Positions 44,500 to 52,969 of a stretch of DNA of 64,000 bases are shown here, piece by piece. The stretch covers positions 682,001 to 746,000 of the forward strand of contig CAWJVZ010000003.1 of NCBI GenBank assembly GCA_963846475.1. Direction: 5' to 3'. A program made the translations under genes and the position numbers. This stretch comes from DASWJZ01 sp963846475. Lineage in GTDB: Bacteria; Pseudomonadota; Alphaproteobacteria; Rhizobiales; Afifellaceae. The stretch's first letter is position 1, and every line of letters starts with the position of its first letter. The notes under the pieces were generated by a model, which saw only the letters and a list, made by a program, of their open reading frames with translations, did not search any database and was not told the DNA's origin.

Positions 44500-45327
44500 A
44501 TGGACCTTGCCATCCCCGTCTCCGAGCTTATCGGCCTGGCACTCGCGCTTGCCGCGACGGGCCTCGTGGCCGGCCTGCTGGCCGGCATCTTTGGGATCGG
44601 CGGCGGCGGTGTGATCGTCCCCGTCATGTATCAGGCGCTCGGCATTTTGGGCTTCTCGCCGGCGGTGACCATGCACGTGGCGCTCGGCAGCGCGCTCGCC
44701 ATCATCGTGCCGACCTCGATCCGCTCCTTCCGCGCCCATCTGACGCGCGGCGCCGTCGACATGGCGATCATCCGCAGCTGGCTCATTCCGGTGCCCGTCG
44801 GCGTGGCGCTCGCCTCCTTCGTTGCCGCTTATGTCAGCGGGGCGGGGCTGCGGGCCATCTTCGCCGCCATCGCCTTCATCGTCGCGCTGCGGCTGATCTT
44901 CAATCGCGAGAGCTGGCGGCTCGGCACGGAAGTGCCCCACGGACCCATCCGCGCCTTCGCCGGCGCGGCGATCGGCTTTCTCTCTACGCTGATGGGCATC
45001 GGCGGCGGCGTCCTCAGCAACACTTTTATGACGGTCTACGGGCGGCCGATCCACCAGGCGGTCGCCACCGCCGCGGGCGTCGGCATCCTCATCGCCATCC
45101 CCGGCACCCTCGGCTACATCGCCGCCGGCTGGGGCGCCGAAGGGCTGCCGCCTTTTTCCATCGGTTACGTCAATTTGCTCGGCGTCGCGATCGTCATGCC
45201 GCTCAGCCTGCTGATGGCGCCGCTTGGCGTCAGGATCGCCCATGCGCTCACCAAGCGACAGCTCGAAGTGGGTTTCGGCATCTTCCTGCTGTTGATGTCG
45301 GCAAGGTTCGCCTACAGCCTTCTTTAA
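44500..45327 (+). CDS. TauE/SafE-family sulfite/anion exporter
   Basis: A 275-residue membrane protein with about eight helices. The two internal repeats carry the family signature: GIFGIGGGGVIVPVM in the first half and TLMGIGGGVLSNTFM in the second. The family exports sulfite, sulfoacetate or similar organosulfur anions. It is divergent from the HWE kinase (59 bases between starts) and upstream of a dehydrogenase gene. An NMT1-type transporter operon of the kind used for sulfonates lies 1 kb downstream, which makes a sulfonate connection possible but unproven. Confidence 0.88.
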   Translation: MDLAIPVSELIGLALALAATGLVAGLLAGIFGIGGGGVIVPVMYQALGILGFSPAVTMHVALGSALAIIVPTSIRSFRAHLTRGAVDMAIIRSWLIPVPVGVALASFVAAYVSGAGLRAIFAAIAFIVALRLIFNRESWRLGTEVPHGPIRAFAGAAIGFLSTLMGIGGGVLSNTFMTVYGRPIHQAVATAAGVGILIAIPGTLGYIAAGWGAEGLPPFSIGYVNLLGVAIVMPLSLLMAPLGVRIAHALTKRQLEVGFGIFLLLMSARFAYSLL

Positions 45328-45365
45328 GCTTACACGAAGGACCAACAAACCTGGGGAGAGGCTTG

Positions 45366-46265
45366 GTGCGCATAGGAATAGCCGGGACCGGCCGCATGGG
45401 CGGCGCCATGGCCGAAAGGCTCATGGAATGTGGCCACAACGTCGCCGTCTGGAACCGCACGGCGGAGAAGGCGGCGTCTCTGATCCAACTGGGAGCGAAG
45501 CCGGCGGAAAGCGCGGCGGAGCTGCCCGCGGCGGCGGACGTGGTCATCACTGTGCTGACCGATGCAGCGGCGCTCGACGCGGTGTTCGGCGGCGATGCGG
45601 GCCTCCTCGGCGGCGACGTATCCGGAAAGCTCTTTGTCGAGATGAGCACGGTGCGGCCGGAGACCCAGGAGGCGATTGCCGGGAGGGTGCGGCGCGCCGG
45701 CGGGGCTTATGTCGAATGCGCCGTCAGCGGCTCCGTCGGACCGGCGCGTCAGGGCAAACTCGTCGGGCTCGCCGGCGGCGAAGCGGAAGATGTCGAACGG
45801 GCCCGCCCGATCCTGGACAACCTTTGCCGGCGGATCGAACATGTCGGTCCGGTCGGTGCGGGAGCGAGTGTCAAGCTGGCAGTGAACCTGCCGCTTGTCC
45901 TCTATTTCCAGACGCTCGGCGAAGCCTATTCGCTGTGCCGGCATCTGGGGCGCGACCCGGCCTGGCTGGTCGAGCTCCTATCGGACACGTCCGGCGGCCC
46001 CAACCTCCTGAAGGCGCGCGGGCCAGCCATTGCCGAGGCGCTTGCCGGCGGCGACCCGGCGCCGGCCTTCGGTGTGGACGCCGTCATCAAGGACATGAAG
46101 ACGATGCTCGCCGAGGCGGAAGCGCGCGGCACCACGCTGCCGCTCACCGAGGCGGCGCTCCGCATTTACGATGAGGCGAGCCGCAAAGGCTGGGCCGGCC
46201 GCGACGGCGCGACGCTTGCCGCTTATTGGCCGGACCGGGGCGAGGGGCCGGGCGGAAGGAGCTGA
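45366..46265 (+). CDS. Beta-hydroxyacid dehydrogenase (3-hydroxyisobutyrate dehydrogenase family)
   Basis: A 299-residue NAD(P)-dependent dehydrogenase. The nucleotide loop is IGIAGTGRMGGAMAERL. The substrate motif is VECAVSGSVGPARQGKL (the family DAPVSGG region, here CAVSGS), and the catalytic Lys is in GASVKLAVN. I chose the GTG at 45366 after GGGGAGAGGC; a TTG one codon upstream is possible. It lies 38 bases after the TauE/SafE gene. Possible substrates are 3-hydroxyisobutyrate, tartronate semialdehyde or a sulfolactaldehyde-like acid; the sequence does not decide. Confidence 0.87.
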   Translation: MRIGIAGTGRMGGAMAERLMECGHNVAVWNRTAEKAASLIQLGAKPAESAAELPAAADVVITVLTDAAALDAVFGGDAGLLGGDVSGKLFVEMSTVRPETQEAIAGRVRRAGGAYVECAVSGSVGPARQGKLVGLAGGEAEDVERARPILDNLCRRIEHVGPVGAGASVKLAVNLPLVLYFQTLGEAYSLCRHLGRDPAWLVELLSDTSGGPNLLKARGPAIAEALAGGDPAPAFGVDAVIKDMKTMLAEAEARGTTLPLTEAALRIYDEASRKGWAGRDGATLAAYWPDRGEGPGGRS

Positions 46266-46307
46266 CCGTCCCTAAGGCCAGCCCGGAAAGGCGAAGCAGG
46301 TGTTTTT

Positions 46308-46335
46308 TTGACATAGGGCTCTCGGCCTTTAGATA
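46308..46335 (+). promoter_or_regulatory. Sigma-70-type promoter of the second NMT1-type transporter operon
   Basis: A perfect -35 TTGACA (46308-46313), a 16-base spacer and TAGATA (46330-46335), with a run of seven T just upstream. The start codon at 46383 is 47 bases away. Confidence 0.65.
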
Positions 46336-46382
46336 TCGAAACGGCCCAGAGAAGCCGACCTAGGAAATCGAGGAGGACGCTC

Positions 46383-47405
46383 ATGAAGATAACAGCCGGA
46401 ATCCGCGCCGCACTCGGCTTTGTAGCTGCGCTGGCGCTCGCCCCAATGGCGGTGCAGACGACGGGCGCGCAGGACCTCGAGGAGATCACCGTCGTCCTGC
46501 CCAATCCCTCCGCTTTGAATGTCTGGCCCCTCTGGACGGCGATCGGCGAGGGCTACATGGAGGAAGAAGGTCTGAAGGTGAACGTCCAGGCCGTCGACGG
46601 CTCCTCGCAGGTGCTGCAGGCGCTTGCCGCCGGGCAGGGTCAGATCGGCCTCCCGGGACCGGCGCCGGTTCTCGCCGCCCGTGAGCGCGGCGAGGACGTA
46701 GTGTTCATCTACAACCTCAATCCGAAGAGCATTTTCGGCATCGTCGTGCGTGAGGAATCGCCCTATCAGCAGCCGGCCGACCTGGAGGGCAAAGTCATCG
46801 GAGTCGGCACGGCCGATGGCGCCGAGGTGGGCTTCGCCCGCACCATCCTCTCGGCTTCGGGGATGACCGAAGGCACCGACTATACCTTCCTGCCGGTCGG
46901 CGACGGCGGCACGGCGGCCGCCGCTTTCGAGCGCGGCGATATCGAGGGCTATGCAGCCGCGACCAGCGACGCCGCGATCATGACGACGCGCGGCCTGAAG
47001 CTCCGCGAGATCACGCCCGAAGAGTTCAAGGGCTATTTCGGCAACGGCTTTGCCGTGCTGCGGAGCTACCTTGAAGAGAACCGCGACGTCGTCGAGAAAT
47101 TCGGCCGCGCGCTGGTGCGCGGCACCAAGTTCGGCATGGATACGGCCAACCGCGAGAAGGTCCTGCAGCACGCGGCCGCAGGCAATCCGCAGGAAGGCGA
47201 GGACACGGCGCTCGCCAATGCGCTGTTCGACCAGCTCCTTGTCAAGATGGACATCGGCGACCAGGCCGAAGGCTACGGCTACCAGGCGCCGGAGAACTGG
47301 GAGACCTGGCAGCAGAGCCTGATGTCGTCGGGTGGCCTCAAGCAGGAACAGGACCTCAGCAAGGCGTTCACCAACGAGTTCGTCGAGACCTGGAACGCCG
47401 AGTAA
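46383..47405 (+). CDS. ABC transporter substrate-binding protein (NMT1/SsuA-like)
   Basis: A 340-residue secreted binding protein (signal AALGFVAALALAPMAVQT, cleavage near TGAQD). The mature start is EEITVVLPNPSALNVWPLW. Other parts include DGSSQVLQALAAGQGQIGL, IVVREESPYQQPADL and VIGVGTADGAEVGFAR. The fold matches the SsuA/TauA/NMT1 class that binds sulfonates, pyrimidine precursors or aromatic acids. Its TAA overlaps the ATPase ATG by one base. A GAGGAGGAC ribosome site precedes the start. Confidence 0.9.
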   Translation: MKITAGIRAALGFVAALALAPMAVQTTGAQDLEEITVVLPNPSALNVWPLWTAIGEGYMEEEGLKVNVQAVDGSSQVLQALAAGQGQIGLPGPAPVLAARERGEDVVFIYNLNPKSIFGIVVREESPYQQPADLEGKVIGVGTADGAEVGFARTILSASGMTEGTDYTFLPVGDGGTAAAAFERGDIEGYAAATSDAAIMTTRGLKLREITPEEFKGYFGNGFAVLRSYLEENRDVVEKFGRALVRGTKFGMDTANREKVLQHAAAGNPQEGEDTALANALFDQLLVKMDIGDQAEGYGYQAPENWETWQQSLMSSGGLKQEQDLSKAFTNEFVETWNAE

Positions 47406-48220
47406 TGACGCTCGCTGCAGCTTCGCCTGCAGCGGAGCCGGCCGGCCAAAAAGGCCGGCCGGTCTATGAGCTGAGGGGCGTCGCCAAATCCTACGCCCGC
47501 CGCAATATCCATGCGCTCGACCGCATCGACCTGACGCTTCGCGAGGGCAGCTTCTCCGCCATCATCGGCCCGAGCGGCTGCGGAAAATCGACGCTCCTGA
47601 AGATCATGGCGGGGGTGTTACCGCCGACCGAAGGCAGCGTCATCCTGGAAGGCTCGCCAGTGACCGGTCCCCGCCGCGATATCGGCATGATGTTCCAGCA
47701 GGCGACTTTGTTTCCCTGGCGCTCGACGCTCGAAAACGTCGTCCTGCCGATCGAGATCCGCGACGGCCGGCAGGCGGCCCGAGCCAAGCACAACGACGCC
47801 CGTGCCCTGCTGGAGCTGGTCGGCCTCGCCGGCTTTGAGAACGTCTATCCGAGCGAGCTGTCCGGCGGCATGGCGCAGCGCGCGGCGATCTGCCGGATGC
47901 TGATCACCGAGCCGGCTGTGCTGCTCCTCGACGAGCCGTTCAGCGCGCTCGACGAGCTCAGCCGCGACTTCATGAACATGGAGCTGCAGCGCATCTGCAT
48001 CGAGCGGAACGCCACCGCCTTCCTGGTGACCCACTCCATTCCCGAAGCCGTCATCCTCTCCGACATCGTCTACGTCATGTCGCCGCGCCCCGGCCGCTTC
48101 GTCGACGCCGTCGAGGTGGACCTGCCCAGGCCGCGCACGCTGCACATGATGACCGAGCCGCAATTCGGCCGGCTGGTCGACCGCATTCGCGGCCAGCTCG
48201 ACAAGGGAGCATTCCTATGA
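47405..48220 (+). CDS. ABC transporter ATP-binding protein (SsuB/TauB type)
   Basis: A 271-residue ATPase: Walker A GPSGCGKSTLLK, Q-loop MMFQQATLFPW, signature LSGGMAQRAAI, Walker B VLLLDEPFSALDE and H-loop LVTHSIPEAV. A 20-residue leader (PAAEPAGQKGRPVYELRG) precedes the core. It powers the permease whose ATG overlaps its stop codon (ATGA at 48217-48220). Confidence 0.93.
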   Translation: MTLAAASPAAEPAGQKGRPVYELRGVAKSYARRNIHALDRIDLTLREGSFSAIIGPSGCGKSTLLKIMAGVLPPTEGSVILEGSPVTGPRRDIGMMFQQATLFPWRSTLENVVLPIEIRDGRQAARAKHNDARALLELVGLAGFENVYPSELSGGMAQRAAICRMLITEPAVLLLDEPFSALDELSRDFMNMELQRICIERNATAFLVTHSIPEAVILSDIVYVMSPRPGRFVDAVEVDLPRPRTLHMMTEPQFGRLVDRIRGQLDKGAFL

Positions 48221-49080
48221 CCGACGCCGCCGCCGCGCACGATACGGTAATGCCTGCCGACACGGTCTGGGCCGAGCGGGATTCCTGGGTCGATCGCATT
48301 CCCCGCTCAGTCGCCATGCTGGCGATCTTCGTCGTCTTCATCGCCATCTGGCAGGCCGTCCACGTCTTCGAGATCGTCTCCAAGATCATCCTGCCGTCGC
48401 CGTGGGAGACGGCGCTGGAGCTCGTCGTCGTCGGCCAGAATTTCTTGACCGGCGGCTATCTCCTGCCGGCGTTCTGGATCACCACGCAGGAGGTGGCGAT
48501 CGGCTTTGCGCTGGCCACTTTCCTCGGCTTCACACTCGGGACCATCGTCGGCGAGACGTCGCTCGGCGAGCGCGCCGTGCTGCCCTATCTCGTCGCTATC
48601 GACACGATGCCGAAGGTCGCCTTTGCGCCGCTGTTCATCTCCTGGCTCGGCTTCGGCATTTCCTCGAAAGTCGCGCTCGCCGCCTTCATCGCCACGTTTC
48701 CGATCGTCGTGGGCACGGCCGCCGGGCTGCACGCCGCCGACGAGAACGCCCGCATGCTGTTCCGCACCATGGGCGCCAGCCGCTGGCAGACTCTCGTCAA
48801 GCTAAAAATCCCGACCGGCCTGCCGCATTTCTTCACCGGCCTGAAGATCGCCGCGATCGGCGTCGTGGCCGGCGCCATCACGGCGGAGTTCTTGGGCGGC
48901 GGCACCGGCATGGGCCACCTCATCCGCACGGCGGCGTCGCAGCTCGATACGCCGCGGGTTTTCGCGCTGATCCTCTATCTGAGCCTGCTCGGGCTGGGCA
49001 CTTTCTGGACGGTCGTGTGGATCCAGCGCCGCTTCGTCTTCTGGCATAAGGACACGCACCGTCAGGAGAATCTCGGCTGA
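48217..49080 (+). CDS. ABC transporter permease (SsuC/TauC type)
   Basis: A 287-residue permease with six helices. The first is SVAMLAIFVVFIAIWQAVH, followed by the conserved LPSPWETALEL. The coupling loop is MGASRWQTLVKLKIPTGLP. A late LGGGTGMGHLI motif is typical of this family. It ends with a charged tail (KDTHRQENLG). The following PLP-enzyme gene begins in its stop codon. Confidence 0.92.
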   Translation: MTDAAAAHDTVMPADTVWAERDSWVDRIPRSVAMLAIFVVFIAIWQAVHVFEIVSKIILPSPWETALELVVVGQNFLTGGYLLPAFWITTQEVAIGFALATFLGFTLGTIVGETSLGERAVLPYLVAIDTMPKVAFAPLFISWLGFGISSKVALAAFIATFPIVVGTAAGLHAADENARMLFRTMGASRWQTLVKLKIPTGLPHFFTGLKIAAIGVVAGAITAEFLGGGTGMGHLIRTAASQLDTPRVFALILYLSLLGLGTFWTVVWIQRRFVFWHKDTHRQENLG

Positions 49081-50264
49081 CGGCCCGCGATCCCCGGCCG
49101 GCGCTAAAACTCCGCCAGGTCATCAACGCTGCCGGCACTATGACCGCGCTCGGTGCGTGCGCGGCAGTGCCCGGCGCTGTGCAGCACGCAGCCGCAATTC
49201 TCCCCTGGTTCGTCGAGATCGACGACCTGCAGCGGCTCGCCAGCGACGGCATCGCCGCGGCCACCGGCACGGAGGCCGGCTTCGTGACGGCGGGCGCCTC
49301 GGCGGGCGTCACGGTGTCAATTGCGGCGGCGATGACCGGCAGCGATCTGGCCCGGATCGAGCGGCTGCCGGATGCGGCCGGCATGCGCGACGGGGTGGCG
49401 ATCCAGCGCGGCCACCTCGTCAATTACGGCGCGCCCCTCGACCAGGCGATCCGTCTCGCCGGCGCAAGGGTGGTTGCGGTCGGAACGGCAGCGGGCGCGA
49501 ACGCCGGGGAGCTCGCGGCCGCCTTGGACGAGACGATCGCGGCGGGGCTTTTCCTGGTCTCCCACCACGTCCTGCCCTACGACCAGATCCCGCTGCCGGA
49601 CTTCATCGCCGCCTGCCATGCCCACGACGTGCCGGTGATCGTCGACGCGGCGGCAGAATACGACATGCAGGGCTTTCTGGCGGCGGGCGCCGATCTCGTC
49701 ATCACCAGTGCCCACAAGTTTTTGGGCGGGCTGACGGCCGGGATCGTCGCCGGCCGCAAGGACCTGGTCCGCGCCGGCTACCTGCAGAATCTCGGGATCG
49801 GCCGCGGCATGAAGGTCGGCAAGGAAGGCATTTTGGGCGCGGTTGCGGCCCTTGAGGCGTGGCCGCGCCGGGACCATGACGCGCAGCGCCGCGGCGAGGA
49901 GGCGCGGGTCGCGCTCTGGCAATTGCGCCTGGCCGGCTTGCCCGGCCTCCGAGTCGAGCTTTCGCCCGACCCGACCGGCAACCCGGTCACGCGCCTTCGC
50001 GTCCACGTGGAGCCCGCGTCGGGGACGACGGCCTGGGACCTCGCCGAGGCGATGACGACGGGACCGCGGCCCGTTTTCGTCCGCGACGACGAAATCCGCC
50101 ACGGCTATTTCGAGCTCGACCCCTGCAACCTCAGCGACGAGGAGGCGGAAGAGGTCGCCGGCCGTATTGCATTCGAACTGCGTAGCTTACGGGGCAGGGC
50201 GCCTAATTCATTCCCGGAATGGCAGAGACAGCGCATGCGCGCACGCCTCGCCTGGCCGGACTAG
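49077..50264 (+). CDS. SelA-like PLP-dependent enzyme of a transporter operon
   Basis: A PLP enzyme of about 395 residues of the SelA / D-glucosaminate-6-phosphate ammonia-lyase (DgaE) family. The conserved N-terminal motif RQVINAAGTMTALG begins before the first ATG (49140), so the real start must lie upstream. The only candidate is a CTG at 49077 overlapping the permease stop (CTGA), like the ATGA overlaps in the rest of the operon. The PLP-binding Lys is in ITSAHKFLGGLTAG, with VIVDAAAEYDM before it. Family members remove ammonia or swap serine-like groups. As the last gene of an uptake operon it probably works on the imported compound, perhaps an amino acid or amino sugar acid. Confidence 0.8.
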   Translation: MTARDPRPALKLRQVINAAGTMTALGACAAVPGAVQHAAAILPWFVEIDDLQRLASDGIAAATGTEAGFVTAGASAGVTVSIAAAMTGSDLARIERLPDAAGMRDGVAIQRGHLVNYGAPLDQAIRLAGARVVAVGTAAGANAGELAAALDETIAAGLFLVSHHVLPYDQIPLPDFIAACHAHDVPVIVDAAAEYDMQGFLAAGADLVITSAHKFLGGLTAGIVAGRKDLVRAGYLQNLGIGRGMKVGKEGILGAVAALEAWPRRDHDAQRRGEEARVALWQLRLAGLPGLRVELSPDPTGNPVTRLRVHVEPASGTTAWDLAEAMTTGPRPVFVRDDEIRHGYFELDPCNLSDEEAEEVAGRIAFELRSLRGRAPNSFPEWQRQRMRARLAWPD

Positions 50265-50338
50265 CCGGAGTATATTCCCTCGGCCTGACGCGCAGCCCTG
50301 GCGCAGCCCGGCATCAGTTGCAAATCGTGAGATCGACG

Positions 50339-50881
50339 ATGAACCGAACCGCTTCAGCTCTGGTCCTCGCCCTCCTGGCCGTCCCCGTTCTCGCCCAAAA
50401 CCATCAACCCTACGCCGGCCTGCAGCACCGGCCCGTCAAGGCGCTTTCGGATCAGCAGATCGACGATCTGCGGGCGGGGCGCGGCATGGGCCTGGCGCTC
50501 GCCGCGGAATTGAACGGCTACCCCGGGCCGACGCATGTCCTTGAGCACGCCGATGCGCTGAGCCTCAGCGCCGAGCAGCGGCAGCGCACGGAGGCGCTGC
50601 TTGCAGCGATGCGGCAGGAGGCGATCCCGCTCGGCGAGCGGCTGCTCGAACAGGAAGCGGAGCTCGACCGCCTGTTCGCCAGCCGGGAGATCACGCCGGA
50701 AAGGCTGGGCACGCTCACCGAAGAGATCGGGCTGACCCAAGCGAGCCTGCGGCAGACCCATCTCGAATACCATTTGTCTTTGATGGACGTGCTCTCCCCG
50801 GACCAGGTGGCGCGCTACGGCGAGCTGAGAGGCTATGGGTCTCCGCACAGTGCCGGGCAGGGCCACTCGGGGCACAAATGA
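50339..50881 (+). CDS. Spy/CpxP-like periplasmic protein (LTxxQ family)
   Basis: A 180-residue exported protein: signal ALVLALLAVPVLAQ, then a helical domain with LSAEQRQRTEALL and LSPDQVARYGELRG, both versions of the LTxxQ motif of Spy, CpxP and metal-resistance sensors. The C-terminus is rich in His and Gly (SPHSAGQGHSGHK) and might bind metal. It follows the PLP-enzyme gene by 74 bases. A role as ATP-independent periplasmic chaperone or metal-stress protein is inferred from the family. Confidence 0.8.
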   Translation: MNRTASALVLALLAVPVLAQNHQPYAGLQHRPVKALSDQQIDDLRAGRGMGLALAAELNGYPGPTHVLEHADALSLSAEQRQRTEALLAAMRQEAIPLGERLLEQEAELDRLFASREITPERLGTLTEEIGLTQASLRQTHLEYHLSLMDVLSPDQVARYGELRGYGSPHSAGQGHSGHK

Positions 50882-50980
50882 GGCTAGGCCATCGGCTCCC
50901 GCTCTGGCTGTTTGACATCGCCACCGCTTAAGCCACAGTCTTTGCCGGATGCGAAACGGGACGCCCGTGGGGGCGCTTGC

Positions 50981-51787
50981 ATGATCGGCGATCCGGCAGC
51001 CGAGCCCTTGCTCCGGCTGGAGGCGATCTCAAAACATTTCGGCGCCATCGAGGCGCTGCGCGGCGTCGGCTTCGACGTGCGGCGCGGCGAGGTGGTGGCG
51101 CTCCTTGGCGACAACGGGGCGGGCAAGTCAACCCTGGTGAAGATCATCGCCGGTGGCCTGCAGCCGAGCGCCGGACGCGTCATCTTCGACGGGACGGAGC
51201 GCCATTTCGCTTCGCCGGCGGAGGCCAAGGCGGCCGGCATCGAGACCGTCTACCAGGACCTGTCGCTCTGCACGAATGTCGACGTGGTCGCCAATTTCTT
51301 CATGGGCCGCGAGCTCACAAGGAGCGTTCTCGGCGTCCCCGTGCTCAGGGAGCGCGCCATGCAGGCGGAGACGGCAAAGGCGCTTGCCGCCGGCGGCACG
51401 CGCATCCCGTCGCTACGGGTGAACGTCGAGCACCTCTCCGGCGGCCAGAGGCAGGCGATCGAGCTCAACCGCTTCGTCCATTGGGGCGGCAAGCTGGTGC
51501 TTCTCGACGAGCCGTTTGCCGCCCTTGGCGTCGAGCAGACGCGGCGCGGCCTGGAGATGGTGGAGCGCGTCCGCGCCCAGGGCATCGGCGTCGTCATGAT
51601 CACCCACGTCCTGGCGCAGGCCTTTCAGGTCTCCGACAGGATTGTCGTGCTCCGGCACGGCATGGTGGCCGGCGACGTCGCGACGGACGCCACTTCGCCC
51701 GACGAGGTGGTCCGCATGATGACCGGCGACATCGCCCGCATCGTGCCCAAAACCGGTTCAAGCGTGCAAACAGGGAGGACAGCATGA
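50981..51787 (+). CDS. Sugar ABC transporter ATP-binding protein (single-domain, FrcA-like)
   Basis: A 268-residue ATPase: Walker A GDNGAGKSTLVK, Q-loop TVYQDLSLCTNVD, signature LSGGQRQAIELNR, Walker B LVLLDEPFAALGVEQ and H-loop VMITHVLAQAFQ. CUT2 sugar transporters usually have a 500-residue double ATPase; this one has a single domain, as in the fructose transporter FrcBCA. The ATG at 50981 was chosen because MIGDPAAEPLLRLEAISK leads straight into the fold; an earlier start would add 23 unconserved residues. Its stop overlaps the binding-protein start (ATGA). Confidence 0.9.
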   Translation: MIGDPAAEPLLRLEAISKHFGAIEALRGVGFDVRRGEVVALLGDNGAGKSTLVKIIAGGLQPSAGRVIFDGTERHFASPAEAKAAGIETVYQDLSLCTNVDVVANFFMGRELTRSVLGVPVLRERAMQAETAKALAAGGTRIPSLRVNVEHLSGGQRQAIELNRFVHWGGKLVLLDEPFAALGVEQTRRGLEMVERVRAQGIGVVMITHVLAQAFQVSDRIVVLRHGMVAGDVATDATSPDEVVRMMTGDIARIVPKTGSSVQTGRTA

Positions 51788-52833
51788 AACGTATCTTGGG
51801 TGTTCTGGCGGGAGCGGCGATCGCGCTCGCCATCGGCGCGGCGGCAACGATTGCCGCGGCGCAGGAGATGAAGGGCAAGGTCTACTATCTCGTGCCGACG
51901 CTGCTCGACGAGTTCCAGACGGGCTCGATCGATGCGATCACAAAGTTCATGAAGGACGTCGGCTACGAGGTGATCTCGCTCGACGCGCAGAACCGCAGCG
52001 ACCTGCAGCTCAACCAGATCGACGACGTCATCAATCTCAAGCCCTCCGCCGTCATCCTCGCCGCGGTCGACTTCGACGCGGCCAAGACCGGCATCGAGAA
52101 GATGCGCGCCGCCGGCATCCCGGTGATGATCTTCGACCGCCAGATCACCTCCACGCCGTCCGACTTCACCTCGGTCGCCGGCACGATCGAGATCGGCCAT
52201 ATCGCCGCGCAGGAGATCACGCGGCTGCTCACGGAGAAGAACGGCTCGCCGAAGGGCAAGGTGCTGCAGATCCTCGGCGATCCCGGCGATCCCTACACCC
52301 TCGATATCCAAAAGGGATTCGAGGAGAAGATGGCGGCCCACCCGGACGTTGAGATCATCACGCACGCCGCCATGCAGTGGGAGGCGAGCAACGCCGGCAA
52401 TATCGCCTCCGACCAGATGCTGGCCAATCCCGACATCGACCTGATCTTCGTCCACGCCGCCCATCTGGCGGTGGCGGTCGCCGCGGTGCTGGAGGCGCAG
52501 GGCAAGCAGCCCGGCGACGTCATGCTGGTCAGCTCCAACGGCGCGCCGGTCGGCCTTGACCTCATCCGCAAGGGGTGGGAGCAGGTCGAGGTCGAGCAGC
52601 CGATGGTCGCCCAGGCGGCGGCGCTCGCCATGTTCGCCGACAAGGTGATCAACAAGGAGGAGATCAAGCCCGGCAGCTACGACGTGACCGGCCTGCCGTC
52701 GGAGCTGACGATCGAGGCATGGGGGCCGAACATCAAGATCCCCGGCGCCGCGATCACCAAGGAGAACGTCGACGACCCGAAGTTCTGGGGCAACCTGAAG
52801 CCGCCGACGGAGCCGGTGAAGCCGGTCGAATAG
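51784..52833 (+). CDS. Sugar ABC transporter substrate-binding protein (ribose type)
   Basis: A 349-residue type I periplasmic binding protein. It has signal GVLAGAAIALAIGAAATIAA (cleavage near AAAQEM), then KGKVYYLVPTLLDEFQTGS, VISLDAQNRSDLQLNQIDD, VILAAVDFDAAKTGIE, PVMIFDRQI and LIFVHAAHLAVAVAAVLE. The loops match ribose/fructose/inositol binders; the ligand is not clear. It starts in the stop codon of the ATPase gene. A palindromic repeat separates it from the permease gene. Confidence 0.9.
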   Translation: MKRILGVLAGAAIALAIGAAATIAAAQEMKGKVYYLVPTLLDEFQTGSIDAITKFMKDVGYEVISLDAQNRSDLQLNQIDDVINLKPSAVILAAVDFDAAKTGIEKMRAAGIPVMIFDRQITSTPSDFTSVAGTIEIGHIAAQEITRLLTEKNGSPKGKVLQILGDPGDPYTLDIQKGFEEKMAAHPDVEIITHAAMQWEASNAGNIASDQMLANPDIDLIFVHAAHLAVAVAAVLEAQGKQPGDVMLVSSNGAPVGLDLIRKGWEQVEVEQPMVAQAAALAMFADKVINKEEIKPGSYDVTGLPSELTIEAWGPNIKIPGAAITKENVDDPKFWGNLKPPTEPVKPVE

Positions 52834-52846
52834 GGGCTCCATTCCT

Positions 52847-52949
52847 TGTCGTCATGCCATGGCTTGACCATGGCATCCATTCCGTTGCGCTAGAGGGTAT
52901 CAACCCGGTCACGGAATGGATTGCCGGACCAAGTCCGGCAATGACGACA
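52847..52949. repeat. Palindromic intergenic repeat (TGTCGTCAT type)
   Basis: The outer arms TGTCGTCATGCC and ATGACGACA and the inner arms CATTCCGTT and CACGGAATG enclose two small hairpins (around CATGGCTTGACCATGG and GCCGGACCAAGTCCGGC). It lies between the binding-protein and permease genes of one operon, a position where such elements often shape transcript stability. Confidence 0.7.
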
Positions 52950-52969
52950 GGGAGGACCAAGACGCCTGC

